Of a stretch of DNA of 64,000 nucleotides, positions 1-7,699 are shown piece after piece. Numbering within the stretch: the first letter of the stretch is position 1; every line of letters starts with the position of its first letter. Where the stretch lies: assembly GCA_040002435.1 (NCBI GenBank), contig JBDUEM010000003.1:1-64000 (forward strand), read 5' to 3'. This stretch comes from JANXXV01 sp040002435 (GTDB taxonomy: Bacteria > Acidobacteriota > Terriglobia > Bryobacterales > Bryobacteraceae). Made by a program: the position numbers and the translations under genes. Under the pieces are notes generated by a model that saw only the letters and a program-made list of their open reading frames with translations, was not told where the DNA came from and searched no databases.

Positions 1-88
1 GAATCGCCGTCACCGGCCGCCAGAATTTGTAGTGATACTTTGTGTCGAACGTCGCGATGTATCCGTCCGCGAGCGCAAAATTCAACAG
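1..88 (-). pseudogene. Fragment of a vanadium-haloperoxidase-like gene, cut by the window edge
   Basis: The first ~88 bases match 3313-3400, the middle of the intact haloperoxidase gene, with only about three differences that I can count (near 56, 68 and 85). Read on the minus strand they encode the conserved stretch LNFALADGYIATFDT followed by the KFWRP core motif. Upstream of it (plus-strand positions above ~88) the similarity stops abruptly and no haloperoxidase N-terminus is seen before the vsr gene. The copy is therefore at least 5'-truncated; whether its C-terminal half survives lies outside the window. It is in the same orientation as the intact copy. Confidence 0.75.
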
Positions 89-182
89 AAACCCAGTCCT
101 GACCTTGCGGGGATCTGCTTCACGCCCGCGACGATAATTATTCAGCCCGCGGACTGGTTGGCGAAAGGTTTTACAATGGCCT

Positions 183-596
183 TTGGACACTCTGAGCCCA
201 CAAGAGCGCAGCATGCGCATGAGCCAGGTCCGGGGAGCGGATACCAAACCGGAGATGGTAATTCGCCGCCTCATCCACCGCATGGGTTATCGCTACCGCC
301 TCCACGTCTGCGAACTTCCGGGCAAGCCAGATATGGTGTTCCCGTCCCGATGTAAAATCATTTTTGTGCACGGATGTTTTTGGCACCGACACTCCAAGAA
401 AGGCTGCAAGCTTGCTAGAATGCCGAAATCACGCCTCGACTTCTGGCAACCGAAGCTGGAGGAAAACCGCCAGCGGGACCTCAAGGCGCAAAAATGGCTC
501 AAGCGCGACGGATGGCGGATTCTCGTCATATGGGAATGTGACATTAAGAGGGCTGGTTTGGCCGATAGAATAGGTAGGTTCCTGGAGGCTGCTTGA
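183..596 (+). CDS. vsr: Very short patch repair endonuclease (Vsr)
   Basis: A 137-residue protein with full similarity to Vsr, the nicking endonuclease that starts repair of T:G mismatches left by deamination of 5-methylcytosine. The family signature is clear: SPQERSMRMSQVRGADTKPE at the N-terminus, GYRYRLH, LPGKPDMVFP (the Asp is the metal-binding catalytic residue), IFVHGCFWHRH, and WRILVIWECD near the C-terminus. The start is a TTG at 183, which gives the usual family N-terminus; an ATG at 175 is out of frame. The stop overlaps the TTG start of the adjacent cytosine methyltransferase by four bases (TTGA), which points to one transcript and coupled translation. Such V genes normally accompany m5C restriction-modification systems, as here. 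Confidence 0.93.
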   Translation: MDTLSPQERSMRMSQVRGADTKPEMVIRRLIHRMGYRYRLHVCELPGKPDMVFPSRCKIIFVHGCFWHRHSKKGCKLARMPKSRLDFWQPKLEENRQRDLKAQKWLKRDGWRILVIWECDIKRAGLADRIGRFLEAA

Positions 597-1759
597 CATC
601 AGTTGAATTGTTCGCCGGCGCCGGCGGTCTGGCGCTCGGCACGTCGCTCGCCGGATTCACGCACAAGGCCGTTGTGGAGATCGATCACGACGCCTGCAAC
701 ACGATCCGCGCCAACCAAGAGCGGAAGATGAAGCTCGTCGTGGATTGGCCGCTCTACGAGGCGGACGTGACAAAATTCCCCTTCGACATGTGTGGAACGG
801 ATATTGACCTTCTCGCCGCGGGCGTTCCCTGCCAGCCTTGGTCGATGGGCGGCAAGCACCAGGGAATGATGGACGCCCGCAACATGTTCCCAGAGATGTT
901 GATGGCCGTGCGCACGATGCGGCCGAAAGCGATCCTGATCGAGAACGTCAAGGGCCTTTTGCGGCAGTCGTTCGCAAACTATTTCCAGTACATCAAGCTC
1001 ATGCTCGCCTTTCCCGAGGTCTTGCGGAAAGACGGTGAACAATGGCGGCACCATCTCGCGCGGCTGGAGGAATACGAAACTTCCGGGAGCAAGGACGGCC
1101 TCTGCTATAACGTCGTCCACGAGCTACTGAACGCCGCCAATTTCGGCGTGCCCCAGAAGCGCGAGCGCGTGTTCATCGTGTGCTTCCGCAACGATCTGGG
1201 GATAAAGTGGCATTTCCCAAAGCAAACGTACTCGGACGCATTACTCTGGGAAAGCCAGTTTATCTCTGGGGAATATTGGGACGAACACAAGGTTGCGAAG
1301 AAAAACCGCCCGGAAAGGGCTAGCGAGAAAATCACCGCCCGTTTCCGCGAGCGCAGCCTCTTCGACGAGAAAAAAGAGCGGTGGCAAACCGTGCGCGATG
1401 CCATCGCCCCACTACCGCCGCCCGGATCGAAGTTGGTCGAGAATCATCAGCAGCAGGCAGGAGCACGCAGCTATCCCGGCCACACCGGAAGCCCGCTCGA
1501 TGAACCCGCCAAGACGCTCAAAGCCGGAGATCATGGCGTACCCGGAGGCGAGAATACTATCGTGTATCCCGATGGCAGTGTCCGGTACATGACCGTCAGG
1601 GAGTCGGCCCGCATCCAGACTTTCCCGAACGAATTCATCTTCGCCGGATCATGGACGGAGAACATGCGCCAGCTCGGCAACGCTGTCCCCGCCCAGCTCG
1701 GGCGGGTGGTTGCGGCCGGCATCCGGGAAAAACTTCAGGAGAAGCGGATTGCGGACTGA
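593..1759 (+). CDS. DNA (cytosine-5)-methyltransferase of a type II R-M system
   Basis: 388 residues with the ordered C5-methyltransferase motifs: motif I ELFAGAGG (AdoMet binding) at the extreme N-terminus, motif IV GVPCQPWS with the catalytic Cys, motif VI ENVKG, motif VIII QKRERVFIV and motif X QLGNAVP near the C-terminus. The target recognition region lies between VIII and X. The start TTG overlaps the vsr stop. The restriction gene downstream overlaps its 3' end, so modification, repair and restriction genes form one tight operon. Known biology: it methylates the recognition site and protects host DNA from the partner nuclease. The specificity is not readable from sequence; the partner nuclease family suggests CCGCGG. 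Confidence 0.93.
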   Translation: MTSVELFAGAGGLALGTSLAGFTHKAVVEIDHDACNTIRANQERKMKLVVDWPLYEADVTKFPFDMCGTDIDLLAAGVPCQPWSMGGKHQGMMDARNMFPEMLMAVRTMRPKAILIENVKGLLRQSFANYFQYIKLMLAFPEVLRKDGEQWRHHLARLEEYETSGSKDGLCYNVVHELLNAANFGVPQKRERVFIVCFRNDLGIKWHFPKQTYSDALLWESQFISGEYWDEHKVAKKNRPERASEKITARFRERSLFDEKKERWQTVRDAIAPLPPPGSKLVENHQQQAGARSYPGHTGSPLDEPAKTLKAGDHGVPGGENTIVYPDGSVRYMTVRESARIQTFPNEFIFAGSWTENMRQLGNAVPAQLGRVVAAGIREKLQEKRIAD

Positions 1760-2369
1760 GACGCCGTATAATCCGCTCGACAAGAAAAATCTTGGTGTTA
1801 GCGTGGCCGATGCTATGCTTGCCCAGCCGATTGGACCGCTGCCGCCGACTGAGAAGTTTCTCGGTGCAGGCATATACGCGCTGTATTATTCCGGTGACTA
1901 TTCCGCATACAAGGCGATTGCTTCCAAGGACAACGACGGCCGCCCGACGGTCCCAATTTACGTCGGCAAGGCCGTGCCCCAGGGCGCGCGCAAAGGTGGG
2001 TTCGGATTGGATCTTCCAGCGGGCGCGGTTCTCTACAACCGTCTCGCGGAGCACGCGGAGTCGATTCAGTCGACTAAAAACCTGTCGCTGAAACATTTCG
2101 CCTGCCGCTACCTCGTGGTCGACGACATCTGGATTCCACTCGGCGAAAATCTATTGATCGAAATGTTCTCGCCGATCTGGAATAGGCTCATCGACGGCTT
2201 CGGGAATCACGATCCCGGCAAGGGCCGTCATCAGCAGCAGAAGTCCCCATGGGACGTGCTGCATCCTGGACGGTCGTGGGCAGAGAAGTTGCAACTGCAT
2301 TCGAAGGCCGAGAAGGATCTTCTGAGGGGCATCGAGGCATTTCTGACGAAGCAGAAGCCAGGGAAGTAA
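1749..2369 (+). CDS. Eco29kI-family GIY-YIG type II restriction endonuclease
   Basis: About 206 residues matching the Eco29kI family of GIY-YIG nucleases. Landmarks are YNPLDKKNLG at the N-terminus, the GAGIYALYY plus PIYVGKA pair that forms the GIY-YIG core, NRLAEHAESI with the catalytic Arg/His region, VDDIWIPLGE with the metal-binding Glu, and FGNHDPGKGR followed by PWDVLHPGR. The frame is open from 1710, but a TTG at 1749 places the family-typical start 11 bases before the methyltransferase stop, so I use it. Characterised family members cut CCGCGG; sharing that specificity is inference. It is the restriction partner of the preceding methyltransferase. Confidence 0.9.
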   Translation: MRTETPYNPLDKKNLGVSVADAMLAQPIGPLPPTEKFLGAGIYALYYSGDYSAYKAIASKDNDGRPTVPIYVGKAVPQGARKGGFGLDLPAGAVLYNRLAEHAESIQSTKNLSLKHFACRYLVVDDIWIPLGENLLIEMFSPIWNRLIDGFGNHDPGKGRHQQQKSPWDVLHPGRSWAEKLQLHSKAEKDLLRGIEAFLTKQKPGK

Positions 2370-2427
2370 GCGGCGCACCATCGTCGCAGCAGCTGTGATC
2401 CTCTGGCAATGGGTTGTCCACCAGTAG

Positions 2428-2874
2428 ATGTCTACCACGCGCATCCACTTCAATCTTCTGCTACGGCATCTTCCAACGCAGATGCGAATAAATCCAATCT
2501 TAGTTGGGCTATTAAGACCGGGAGCACTAAGCGGGGGCGGCAACAATCTCCACCCAGCATTTGCCGGTGCCAGGTACGTAGTTGTGATACCAAATCCCAG
2601 AGGATCTGTGGGTTACGGCCAGAAGTTCACGGATGACATGACGCCGACTCTGATCATGCACGGCGAACTGGATTACCGCGTACCGGTGGGGCAGGGAATG
2701 CAGCTTTTCTCCGCTCTGCAGGTGCAGAAGGTGCCCTCGAAGATGGTGCTTTTTCCGGATGAAGGCCACTGGGTTTTGAAGCCGCAGAATTCGCTTTTCT
2801 GGTACAAGACCGTGCTCGATTGGGTGGGAGAATGGACCGCCAAGCGGGCAGGGCCGGTAGGCCCAATCAACTAG
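2428..2874 (+). pseudogene. Internally deleted S9 prolyl-oligopeptidase-type peptidase
   Basis: The frame encodes two separated pieces of an S9 alpha/beta-hydrolase peptidase domain. The first, from about 2545, has ARYVVVIPNPRGSVGYGQKF, the oxyanion-side strand and loop. The second starts at about 2638 with PTLIMHGELDYRVP, carrying the catalytic Asp loop, and ends with FPDEGHWV, carrying the catalytic His. They are joined directly at FTDD/MTPT, so the segment with the nucleophile Ser (GxSxGG) is missing, as is the entire N-terminal propeller. The frame is kept across the junction, but the protein cannot be active. It sits just right of the R-M island, in keeping with a disturbed integration region. 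Confidence 0.8.
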
Positions 2875-2932
2875 CCTCAGCCGCATCCGGCTTACCCGAA
2901 GGCGTAAGCCGGGCAGCAGCGGGCGAATGGAG

Positions 2933-4273
2933 TTAGTGAGCGGGTCTCAACACGTGAGTGAATTCCCAGTGGGCGAGTTTGCGTCCGTACTTGATGCCTG
3001 TTGTGACCGCGTCCCGAAAATGAAAACCCACCAGGATGCGCGACTCCCCGTTCTCTTCGGCGGCCTGGGAGAAGCTGGTGTAATGACGACTTACGGCGTT
3101 CGCGTCGTTGCAGTTGCTGCCCACCGGTAGCGTTGTACTGCAGGTCGAAAAAGAGATACTGTCGGTACCGAAGAAGTCTTCGAGAATCTGCGCCGCCGCG
3201 CCCCCTTCCACACTATGTCCCGAATCGTAATCCGGAATGGGTGGGGTAATCGCCAGCGGCGTCCAGGCTGGGTCTGCAACCGTGTCCGGATTGCCGTCGC
3301 TGTTCCCCTCGCGAATCGCCGTCACCGGCCGCCAGAATTTGTAGTGATACTTTGTGTCGAACGTCGCAATGTATCCGTCGGCGAGCGCAAAATTCATCAG
3401 TGCAAACAGCCTCGCGTTTTCCCACAGGCTCAAGCGTCTGGCGGCTGAAACCGTCCGGGTGATGCGGTTCCACTGCAGGGGACTCCCCTCCAGCCAGAAG
3501 AGAGCTATCTGTGTTTGGTCCGGAGTGCGGGAACTGGGCGTTGTGATTCCGTCGCCGCCAATAGCCTTCACCTCGTTGAAGTCCTGGGCATACTGCTTCC
3601 CAGCGAGTGGAAATGGCGGGCCAGGCTGAAACCGCTCGCTGTCGCTCAATGCAAAAGGAGTGACTTCACCCCACTTGGGTGCGAAAGCAAAATCGGATCC
3701 AGGCGTGAAACGGTACTCGCCCGGCAACGTGCCTTGCTTGTAGGAGGGGTCCACCAGCGCCGCCGGGTTCCATACATCGCCGGCGCGCAATTTCAAGATC
3801 GCCATCGCTGTGGCCTTGCCCAATGCAATTCCCTTCATCTTCGCGGGTGTGTCCGGGATCGCGGCAAGAGAGGCAGCATAGGCACTTTCGATAGCCGACA
3901 ACTGAGAAGGAAACCCGAAGCCGATTAGCTGGTTGAACTGGTCGACAAGCACGTCGTGCGCGGCGGTGGCTACTGCCGCTTGCGGGGATGCGTCGGGCGT
4001 GACCGTTGGACCCGGAAGGTAAAGCTTGTACCGGTGGTCGATACTATTCAGGGCGTCATGAACCGCGGCGTGGACCATCGCGTAGAGACGCGAATCGGGT
4101 ATTGGGTAATTGGCGAAGCCAGAGTCGAATGAGGCTTTGGCGGTGACCTCGTTCCATCTTGTGGCTTCGTCTGCGGCGAGACGGCTGGCAGGCAGCACCA
4201 GGCAGAGCATCGTCGCGAAAACGGCAGGGAACCGCCATTTGGGGTGGGTTGGTTTTTGGTTTGCAAGAAACAT
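2933..4273 (-). CDS. Secreted vanadium-dependent haloperoxidase / PAP2-like phosphatase
   Basis: 446 residues from the ATG at 4273 (the frame opens earlier, at 4312). A signal peptide (MLCLVLPASRLAA) predicts export. The vanadate/phosphate-binding motifs are in order: KFWRPVTAIREG, PDYDSGHSVEGGA with the axial-face Ser-Gly-His, and SRILVGFHFRDA with the Arg and the axial His. Usual members have PSGH; here Asp replaces Pro, which is common in this bacterial branch as far as I recall. Known family activity is halide oxidation with peroxide or acid phosphatase; the sequence does not decide between them. A second, partial copy lies at the left window edge. It is divergent from the CadC-like regulator at 4450. 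Confidence 0.85.
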   Translation of the reverse strand: MFLANQKPTHPKWRFPAVFATMLCLVLPASRLAADEATRWNEVTAKASFDSGFANYPIPDSRLYAMVHAAVHDALNSIDHRYKLYLPGPTVTPDASPQAAVATAAHDVLVDQFNQLIGFGFPSQLSAIESAYAASLAAIPDTPAKMKGIALGKATAMAILKLRAGDVWNPAALVDPSYKQGTLPGEYRFTPGSDFAFAPKWGEVTPFALSDSERFQPGPPFPLAGKQYAQDFNEVKAIGGDGITTPSSRTPDQTQIALFWLEGSPLQWNRITRTVSAARRLSLWENARLFALMNFALADGYIATFDTKYHYKFWRPVTAIREGNSDGNPDTVADPAWTPLAITPPIPDYDSGHSVEGGAAAQILEDFFGTDSISFSTCSTTLPVGSNCNDANAVSRHYTSFSQAAEENGESRILVGFHFRDAVTTGIKYGRKLAHWEFTHVLRPAH

Positions 4274-4449
4274 GTGCCGATGTTGCACAAGCGCGCGGCC
4301 AGCGGCAAACAATCAAAATATCCCCTGCTATCCTGCTGAAATGAAGCTCCTTTCCCGAATAGATCCCGAAGCTCAAATTAGCCCCGCGCGACGCGCCGAG
4401 CATTGGTATACAATTTCTGAAACATGCTGGAGCACAATCAGGAGGTTTC

Positions 4450-6360
4450 ATGCCTGAGCACGGGGTACTATACCGATTCGGAAGTTTCGAGATGGATGGT
4501 GCATCGCGTGAACTTCGCAAACACGGCGTCCGGCTGAAGTTTGAAGAGCAGCCGTTCCGTCTCCTCGCAGGTTTGGTGGAACGCCAGGGAGACGTTGTGA
4601 CGCGTGAGGAGCTAAAGAAATCCCTTTGGCCGGATGAAACCTATGGCGATTTCGACCGCGGGCTAAACCGCGTAGTCAACAAAATCCGCATCGCACTCGG
4701 AGACTCAGCCGTAAATCCCCGATTCATAGAAACCCTGCCGCGCCGCGGATACCGTTTCCTGGCGCCTGTCTCGATTGTGGAGCGTCCGGGCTCGCAGCCG
4801 GAATCGGTCCCGCCGGACATCGCCCCCCTCGATTCTCAACCGATACAGACGCCGCGGAATGTCGCCAAGTGGTATTCTGTCCGGCCGAAAAGTGTACGCT
4901 GGCAGGCGGCGTTGGCCGTCCTTGTCGGGGCGGCGGCGGTCGCCTCCTTAACTTGGTTCGGCATCAGCCGGGTGCGTGCGCCGCGCTTCACGGCACTGGC
5001 GGTGCTCCCGCTCGAAGGCGTCGCGAGGGAGGGAGATGAAGGCGATTTCGCGTATGGAATGACGGACCAGTTGATAGCCTCTTTATCGCGGATCAGTTCG
5101 CTGCGGGTAGTGTCTCTAAAATCGATGATGCACTACAAGGGCACCCGTACAAAGCTCGCGGACGTAGCAAAGGAGTTGAAGGTTGACGGTTTAGTGGAAG
5201 GCTCTCTCTTCGTGTCGAACGGGAACATGCGGATGAATATACGCCTTGTGCGCTTCCCAGGTGAGCAGACGGTGTGGACAAAGAGCTATGAACGGAGCGC
5301 CGCCGAAGCCATCTCCTTGCAGCGCGAGATCGCCCAGAACGTCGCCCAGGAAATTGGGGCCGCGATCACTCCGGACGATCGAAAGCGGCTCGCTCACCAC
5401 GCGCGCTCGATTGATCCGGCTCTCCAGGAGTTATATAGCAAAGGGCGTTTTCTAGCTACCGAACAGAGTAGAGACTCCATCGAGCGCGGGCTCAAAATAC
5501 TCGAAAAAGTGATTGAAAAAGAGCCGGATTATGCTCCCGCCTATGCGGCAGTGGCGGAGGGCTGGTTCGGCTTGGCCAGCGTCTATCTCCCTCCGTTAGA
5601 GACGATGCCCAAAGCGCGGGCAGCCGCGCACAAGGCAATTGAGTTAGACCCTGAACTGGACGATGCGCGCGCCGTGCTGGGACGGGTACACGTTTTCTAC
5701 GATTGGGACTGGAGCGCCGCCGAGGAGCAGTTTCGGAAGGCCTTGGACTCTAACCCGAACTCTGAAAACGCATACAAGGGGCTGGCATGCCTGCGAATGG
5801 TGCAGGGCCGGGGCGCGGACGCGTTAACGAACATCGATCTTGCACTGCGAATCGATCCTCGTTCCTTATGGCTGCACTTCATGGCCGTTTTGTTTCGTAC
5901 AAATGAACGGCGGTATCCGGATGCCATCCGGCAGGCTGATCAGTCGCTGGATTGGGAACCCGGATTCGGCATGTTGCGGTCGTTCACCGGCGTGATTCAC
6001 GCCCTGCAAGGGGAATCCGCCGTGGCAATTCGGGAAGCGGAAATGGGCGTCAAGCAACAGCCGGTACCGACGACTATGGGTTTTCTCGCATTAGGCTACG
6101 CTCTGGCGGGGAAGAAAGCCGAAGCCGAGCGGGTGCTGGCAGATCTGATTGCGCGCGCAGACCATCAGTACGTCTGCCCGTTCGAAGTAGCTTCTGTGTA
6201 CGCCTGCCTCGGACGGATGGATGAGACTTTTGACTGGCTGGCGAAGAGCGTGGCGGAGCGGGCAGACTGCACGATATGGCTTCGCTCTGAACCGTGGCTC
6301 GATCCCATTCGGGACGATCCCAGGTACACGGCTCTTGTCAGGAAGTTGTGGCTGCCGTAA
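4450..6360 (+). CDS. CadC-like membrane regulator: OmpR-type winged helix, TM segment, TPR sensor
   Basis: 636 residues. Residues ~8-105 form an OmpR/PhoB C-terminal-type winged helix (FGSFEMDGASRELRKHG, VVTREELKKSLWP, VVNKIRIALGD, RRGYRFLAPV) without a receiver domain. A hydrophobic segment near 153-175 is followed by a TolB-N/adenylate-cyclase-associated-like region (LAVLPLEG, FAYGMTDQLIASLSRISSLRVVS) and C-terminal TPRs. This layout is ToxR/CadC-like: DNA binding inside, TPR domain outside. A strong Shine-Dalgarno (AGGAGG, ~4439-4444) fixes the ATG. The region after the membrane segment closely resembles that of the kinase at 39317-41941. Target genes are unknown; the divergent haloperoxidase is one candidate. 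Confidence 0.88.
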   Translation: MPEHGVLYRFGSFEMDGASRELRKHGVRLKFEEQPFRLLAGLVERQGDVVTREELKKSLWPDETYGDFDRGLNRVVNKIRIALGDSAVNPRFIETLPRRGYRFLAPVSIVERPGSQPESVPPDIAPLDSQPIQTPRNVAKWYSVRPKSVRWQAALAVLVGAAAVASLTWFGISRVRAPRFTALAVLPLEGVAREGDEGDFAYGMTDQLIASLSRISSLRVVSLKSMMHYKGTRTKLADVAKELKVDGLVEGSLFVSNGNMRMNIRLVRFPGEQTVWTKSYERSAAEAISLQREIAQNVAQEIGAAITPDDRKRLAHHARSIDPALQELYSKGRFLATEQSRDSIERGLKILEKVIEKEPDYAPAYAAVAEGWFGLASVYLPPLETMPKARAAAHKAIELDPELDDARAVLGRVHVFYDWDWSAAEEQFRKALDSNPNSENAYKGLACLRMVQGRGADALTNIDLALRIDPRSLWLHFMAVLFRTNERRYPDAIRQADQSLDWEPGFGMLRSFTGVIHALQGESAVAIREAEMGVKQQPVPTTMGFLALGYALAGKKAEAERVLADLIARADHQYVCPFEVASVYACLGRMDETFDWLAKSVAERADCTIWLRSEPWLDPIRDDPRYTALVRKLWLP

Positions 6361-6370
6361 TCGATGCGAA

Positions 6371-7624
6371 TCAGCGGCTGTAAATCTTCACGCGGAACAT
6401 AGGCTTCTCTTTCTCGCCGGGTTCCATCTCGTATGTCTGCTCAGTCTTAGCCGGATCGTAATCGCGCCACAGCCAGGTCAGCTCTTCTGGAGTCTCCGCG
6501 CTTCCATGCGCGCCGTTATGCGTCCCCGTTCCGAAGCTGAGATGAAAATCGTATTCCCGCATCTTGAGCGAATTCGCCATCTGGATATTCTGCAGCGGCC
6601 AGCTGCCGTGGTTATTCTCCAGGTCTTCGGAACCGTCCTGCAGCCAGACTCGAATATTTCGTTTGGGCTGCTTGCGGATCATGTTCGGGTAGACGTTGCC
6701 TCCGTCGATCTCGCCCGGATGCCATTGGATGCTGGTGAAGCTTCCAATGCGGGAAAGGACGCGGCTGAAGTTCTCGGGCTGCCACCATGCCACGTTAAAC
6801 GAAGAGATACCGCCTGAGGAATTCCCGGCGATCCCGCGGCTGTAGCCGTCTTTGCGGATATTGTATTTGGCTTCGACATCAGCCAGAATTTCATCGCGCA
6901 GGAAGCGGGCATGTTTGTCTGAGACAGTATCGTAAAGCACGCTGCGCACGGCCCGCTCGCCAATCTTGCCCGGTGAAATGAACACGTTGATCATCACGGG
7001 GATTTTCTTCTGATAAATCAGGTTGTCGATCACATTTTGCAGCCGCGATCCGCCATCACGGGCGATCAGCCCCTGGCCATCGTGCCAGACCATCAGTGCC
7101 GCCGGTGTTTTCGGATCGTACTGCGCGGGAACATAAATCCAATAATCGGTCAGCATGCCGTCATAGAGCCGGCTGGTATGGACGATCTTCTCGCTCAACT
7201 TGCCTTCCGGTACGCCGGGGTGCTGATAGGAATCCGCGCCGTACGCCGCAACGTCTGTGCTGCCGCCCGTCTTCTTACCGTCGATCATGTAGTAGAAATT
7301 GTGAGAAGTACCTGTGGCCAGTTTTCCCGTTTCCAGCCACAGATTGGATCCTTTGATCTGCTTCATGGTGGGCCGCGGTTCGCCGTCAACGAAGAGCGCA
7401 GGCTTGGCTGTGGAGTCCACCAGCCATAGAAAGTCCGGGCCTTCCCCGATGATTGCAGTGCCTTTCTTGATGTTCGCCTCAGTGAGAGTTGCCATCGCAG
7501 CCTCACGAAACTCGCTCGAGTTCGGGTTCTTCGCAGCCATTTCCAGAAGCTTAGGTGCTGGAGTCTTGTCGGCGGCGAGCAAGGCCGCCGAGGCGAATAG
7601 AAAGAGGGATAGTTGACGGGTCAT
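6371..7624 (-). CDS. Secreted Fes-like alpha/beta-hydrolase esterase (paralogue 1)
   Basis: 417 residues with signal peptide (LFLFASAALLAADK). The N-terminal ~150 residues resemble the early-set/CBM48-like domain of enterochelin-esterase-type proteins. The C-terminal part is an esterase-D/Fes-type hydrolase: YWIYVPAQYDP, LMVWHDGQG, RFLRDEILADVEAKYNI, then GIAGNSSGGISSF with the nucleophile Ser, and a late GTGTHNGAHG with the likely catalytic His. Its paralogue at 46414-47664 is of nearly equal length and similar throughout. The substrate is not known; carbohydrate esters or siderophore esters are possibilities. It is tail to tail with the CadC-like regulator and divergent from the mannonate-dehydratase-like gene. 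Confidence 0.85.
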   Translation of the reverse strand: MTRQLSLFLFASAALLAADKTPAPKLLEMAAKNPNSSEFREAAMATLTEANIKKGTAIIGEGPDFLWLVDSTAKPALFVDGEPRPTMKQIKGSNLWLETGKLATGTSHNFYYMIDGKKTGGSTDVAAYGADSYQHPGVPEGKLSEKIVHTSRLYDGMLTDYWIYVPAQYDPKTPAALMVWHDGQGLIARDGGSRLQNVIDNLIYQKKIPVMINVFISPGKIGERAVRSVLYDTVSDKHARFLRDEILADVEAKYNIRKDGYSRGIAGNSSGGISSFNVAWWQPENFSRVLSRIGSFTSIQWHPGEIDGGNVYPNMIRKQPKRNIRVWLQDGSEDLENNHGSWPLQNIQMANSLKMREYDFHLSFGTGTHNGAHGSAETPEELTWLWRDYDPAKTEQTYEMEPGEKEKPMFRVKIYSR

Positions 7625-7699
7625 AAGTGATTCGTTGTGATTCTATATCATCGAAGTTCCCGTGATATGATCCTGCGGCAGGCGACAAGGAGAATCGAG

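Noticed and set aside
1..3400. A composite transposon bounded by the 88-base direct copies
   Set aside because: No transposase, inverted ends or target-site duplications are visible; the copies are parts of a coding sequence.
7625..7699. A sigma-70 promoter around TTGTGA (7635) and TATGAT (7666)
   Set aside because: The spacing of 25 bases is far from the usual 16-18; both genes must have promoters here but I cannot place them.
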